Positions 3,502 through 5,840 of a stretch of 5,840 bases of DNA are shown here, piece after piece; positions within the stretch are counted from its first letter, which is position 1; every line of letters starts with the position of its first letter. This stretch comes from Eubacteriales bacterium. GTDB taxonomy: Bacteria; Bacillota; Clostridia; Peptostreptococcales; Anaerovoracaceae. The notes beneath the pieces were generated by a model that did no database searches, was not told the DNA's origin, and worked only from the letters and a program-made list of their open reading frames with translations. The position numbers were made by a program, and so were the translations under genes. The stretch is from assembly GCA_028691625.1 (NCBI GenBank), contig JAQUYZ010000135.1, positions 1 through 5,840 on the forward strand. The letters are read 5' to 3'.

Positions 3502-5840
3502 TTGAGTTTGAATTTTTATTTTATTGGAATTGCGCTTGCTCTGTTCCTTGCAGTGCTTTTATTTTTTGTATTACTTCGAATGCATATCAACAGAAATGTT
3601 TCATTCCGCGGAACCTCTTTGTCGGAAGAGATTCTTGAGGATCATGCCAGAACCATTGCACGGGAACATTCTGTTTCTTCAAAGCGAAATGTTACGAGCT
3701 GGCCGCTGGTTCGCATGAATGAGAATTACAATTCCATACTGTCCGTCTGCAAGAGCTTGAATGAGGATGTCTTTCAAAAAAGGACGGTTCCTCCAGCAGC
3801 CGAGTGGCTGCTGGATAATTTTTATATTGTGGAAGAGCAGGTTAAGTGCATCCGGAGGGATCTGACGAAAAAGGAGTATTACAATCTTCCGGTTCTCAGG
3901 AAAGGCCCGTTTAAGGGATATACCAGAATCCTGGCCATCGCCATGGAACTGGTATCCCATACAGACGGACAAATTGAAATCAACACGCTGCTGAACTATC
4001 TGGAGGCCTACCAATCCCACACGGTTCTTTTAGAGCGGGAGATCGGAATCATACCGGTCATGATCAAGCTTGCCCTTATAGAAAATATCAGAATGATCAG
4101 CGAAAAAATCCAGGAAACAAAGGTGCAATGGAACCTTGCCGATGAGATTTTTGAAAAATGGATGGCGGAGGATGAGGTCGACATCGAAAAAATCATCAAA
4201 TTATTCAAGAACCACATCACCACGATGGATGAAATTGAGCCGTCCTTCATTGAGCACCTGTTCTATCGGCTGAGAAGATCCGGGCGGAGTTACGCAAATG
4301 TATTGAGATACATCGATGAAAACCTGGACAAATACAATACAACGACAGAATCCATCGCACAGAAAGAACATAATGTGCAGGCAGTATCTACTGTTTCGAT
4401 GGGGAACTGCATCGCCAGTCTAAAATATATCTCCAGCTTTGACTGGTCTGAACTATTTGAAACGATCAGCTTTCTGGAGAATATCCTGCGTCAGGATCCG
4501 GATGGGACGTATCCCAGGATGGATATCAACTCAAGGAATCACTACAAAAGGCAGATCGGGATGCTTGCAAAAGCATATCGGGTATCGGAGCTTCATATCG
4601 CGAAGGATGCGATTGAGCTTGCAGTTCAGGCTTCCGAGGAAGGCGGTGCAGAGGGCGGGGGAAATGGTTGCAGCAAACGGTCCCATGTCGGATACTATCT
4701 GGTCGGGAAGGGACTGGAACTGCTGGAACGCAAACAAGGGAACGAAAAAAAACGTCTCGAAGGAATGAAAAGCAGACTGTCGAAGGATTTGGGGCTTCTC
4801 TATCTGGGCTTCATTCTCGTTTGTACCCTGCTGATCGCCGGACTGACCGTCAGTTATGCAATCAATGTTTCCGGTGAAAAAAATTACGTACTGATCAGTC
4901 TGGCAGGTCTGGTTGCCTTGATCCCTTCTTCTGAAATTGCTGTTTCCGTTGCAAATTGGCTGGTTTGCAAGGTAAAAAAACCGGCTTTTTTTCCACGCCT
5001 TGAGCTGAAGGATGGAATTCCGGAATCTCTTTGCACAATGGTGGTGATTCCTGCTTTGCTGACTGATGAAAAACGGGTGGAGCAGCTATTGGAAAACATG
5101 GAGAGCCATTACCTTGCAAACAGGGAAAAGAACCTTTACTTTGCCCTTTTGGGTGCCTTCGCGGACGCAAATGAGCCGAACAAGGACAGCGATGCATGGA
5201 TTCTGCGCATCGCGTCGGAGGGGATACGGGCATTGAATGAGAAGTATGCGGAGGAAGGCAAGGACCTGTTTTATTTCTACCATCGGCTGAGAAAGCTGAA
5301 TGAACGTGACAACAAATGGACGGGGTGGGAGCGGAAAAGAGGAGCGTTGATGGAATTGAACGAAATGCTGCTCGGCTCTCAGGAGACCAGCTTTATTTTT
5401 TATTCCAACGCCAAGCTTCCAACCACCGATATCAAATACGTGATCACTCTGGATGCGGATACCATGCTGCCTTTTGGAATGGCGAAAAAGATGATCGGTG
5501 CTATGGCCCATCCTTTGAATCTTCCGGTAATCGATCATAAAAAAGGAATCGTTACCGACGGATATGGGATTATGCAGCCACGCATCTCCTTTGATATCGA
5601 AAGCGCAAACAAGTCAATCTTTTCACGGATCTACACAGGACAGGAGGGAATGGATCCCTATTCCAGTGCAATCTCGGATGTTTATCAGGATCTCTTCGGG
5701 GAAGGGATTTTCACGGGAAAGGGCATCTACGAACTGAAGACGTTCCATAGGGTTTTAAAGGATGCGATTCCTGAAAATGCGATCCTGAGCCACGATCTGC
5801 TGGAAGGCTCCTATGTCAGAACTGCGCTGGTCACCGATCT
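3502..5840 (+). CDS. ndvB: Cyclic beta-1,2-glucan synthase-like protein (NdvB/Cgs, GT84), 3' end outside window
   Basis: The frame is open from a TTG at 3502, with a good AGGAG, through the window edge: 779 codons and no stop. Residues about 3-25 form a membrane segment. Then come blocks typical of the NdvB/ChvB/Cgs N-terminal region: RTVPPAAEWLLDNFYIVEEQ (94-113), GYTRILAIAMELVSHTD (139-155) and IPVMIKLALIENIR (184-197). RSHVGYYLVGKGLELLE precedes two further membrane segments (about 430-453 and 462-485). The GT84 core starts near 514 (VVIPALLTDE), contains TLDADT with the presumed UDP-glucose/metal aspartates D651 and D653, then GYGIMQPR (687-694), MDPYSSAISDVYQDLFGEG and SHDLLEG (H764-G769). 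In known synthases this core builds a beta-1,2-glucan from UDP-glucose at the inner membrane. Full proteins are about 2,700-2,900 residues and continue with a glucoamylase-like (PF10091) region and GH94 domains, which should lie to the right. No frameshift is visible. The family call is firm; that the product is a cyclic beta-1,2-glucan is inferred from proteobacterial relatives. Confidence 0.92.
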   Translation, partial: MSLNFYFIGIALALFLAVLLFFVLLRMHINRNVSFRGTSLSEEILEDHARTIAREHSVSSKRNVTSWPLVRMNENYNSILSVCKSLNEDVFQKRTVPPAAEWLLDNFYIVEEQVKCIRRDLTKKEYYNLPVLRKGPFKGYTRILAIAMELVSHTDGQIEINTLLNYLEAYQSHTVLLEREIGIIPVMIKLALIENIRMISEKIQETKVQWNLADEIFEKWMAEDEVDIEKIIKLFKNHITTMDEIEPSFIEHLFYRLRRSGRSYANVLRYIDENLDKYNTTTESIAQKEHNVQAVSTVSMGNCIASLKYISSFDWSELFETISFLENILRQDPDGTYPRMDINSRNHYKRQIGMLAKAYRVSELHIAKDAIELAVQASEEGGAEGGGNGCSKRSHVGYYLVGKGLELLERKQGNEKKRLEGMKSRLSKDLGLLYLGFILVCTLLIAGLTVSYAINVSGEKNYVLISLAGLVALIPSSEIAVSVANWLVCKVKKPAFFPRLELKDGIPESLCTMVVIPALLTDEKRVEQLLENMESHYLANREKNLYFALLGAFADANEPNKDSDAWILRIASEGIRALNEKYAEEGKDLFYFYHRLRKLNERDNKWTGWERKRGALMELNEMLLGSQETSFIFYSNAKLPTTDIKYVITLDADTMLPFGMAKKMIGAMAHPLNLPVIDHKKGIVTDGYGIMQPRISFDIESANKSIFSRIYTGQEGMDPYSSAISDVYQDLFGEGIFTGKGIYELKTFHRVLKDAIPENAILSHDLLEGSYVRTALVTD

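Noticed and set aside
4439..4877. Short plus-strand open frames inside the glucan synthase region
   Set aside because: They are out of frame with the continuous 779-codon synthase frame, which carries all the conserved motifs.

Overview
The window looks like chromosomal DNA from an anaerobic, Gram-positive bacterium of the Clostridia. It has moderate GC, strong AGGAGG-type ribosome binding sites, one TTG start, and an MttB-superfamily corrinoid methyltransferase of the kind common in acetogenic and amino-acid-fermenting Clostridia. The lineage is inferred from gene content only; no rRNA or other phylogenetic marker is present.

Left end (1-549): the last 182 codons of an MttB-family trimethylamine/betaine-type methyltransferase, cut by the window edge. 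Positions 550-895 hold no intact gene, but the stretch is a small gene graveyard. It begins with the out-of-context C-terminal end of a PLP-dependent amino-acid racemase (about 546-632). An A/T-rich patch with a promoter-like sequence follows. Last comes a truncated diguanylate cyclase piece that still carries a perfect RIGGDEF active-site motif (about 731-865).

Centre (896-3272): two genes on the + strand with good ribosome binding sites. The first encodes a secreted or membrane-anchored right-handed beta-helix protein (513 aa, DUF1565-like N-terminus). The second, 91 bases downstream, encodes a membrane-anchored SIMPL/DUF541 protein (247 aa). A near-ideal hairpin, with a 17-bp stem and a GCGA tetraloop, closes this block at 3318-3355.

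Right part (3502-5840, running off the edge): the first 779 codons of a very large membrane-bound cyclic beta-1,2-glucan synthase-like protein (NdvB/ChvB/Cgs type), starting at TTG. The visible part holds an N-terminal membrane segment, the conserved cytoplasmic N-terminal region, a second pair of membrane segments and most of the GT84 glycosyltransferase core with its TLDADT motif. A 229-base leader upstream contains a candidate promoter and competing inverted repeats.

Together, the three main genes right of the graveyard are all envelope or extracellular: a beta-helix carbohydrate-active-type protein, a SIMPL protein and a glucan synthase. A shared surface-polysaccharide role is plausible but not shown; the terminator separates the synthase from the other two. 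I found no CRISPR array, tRNA, rRNA, insertion sequence or defence system. The most unusual content is the pair of unrelated gene remnants at 546-865.
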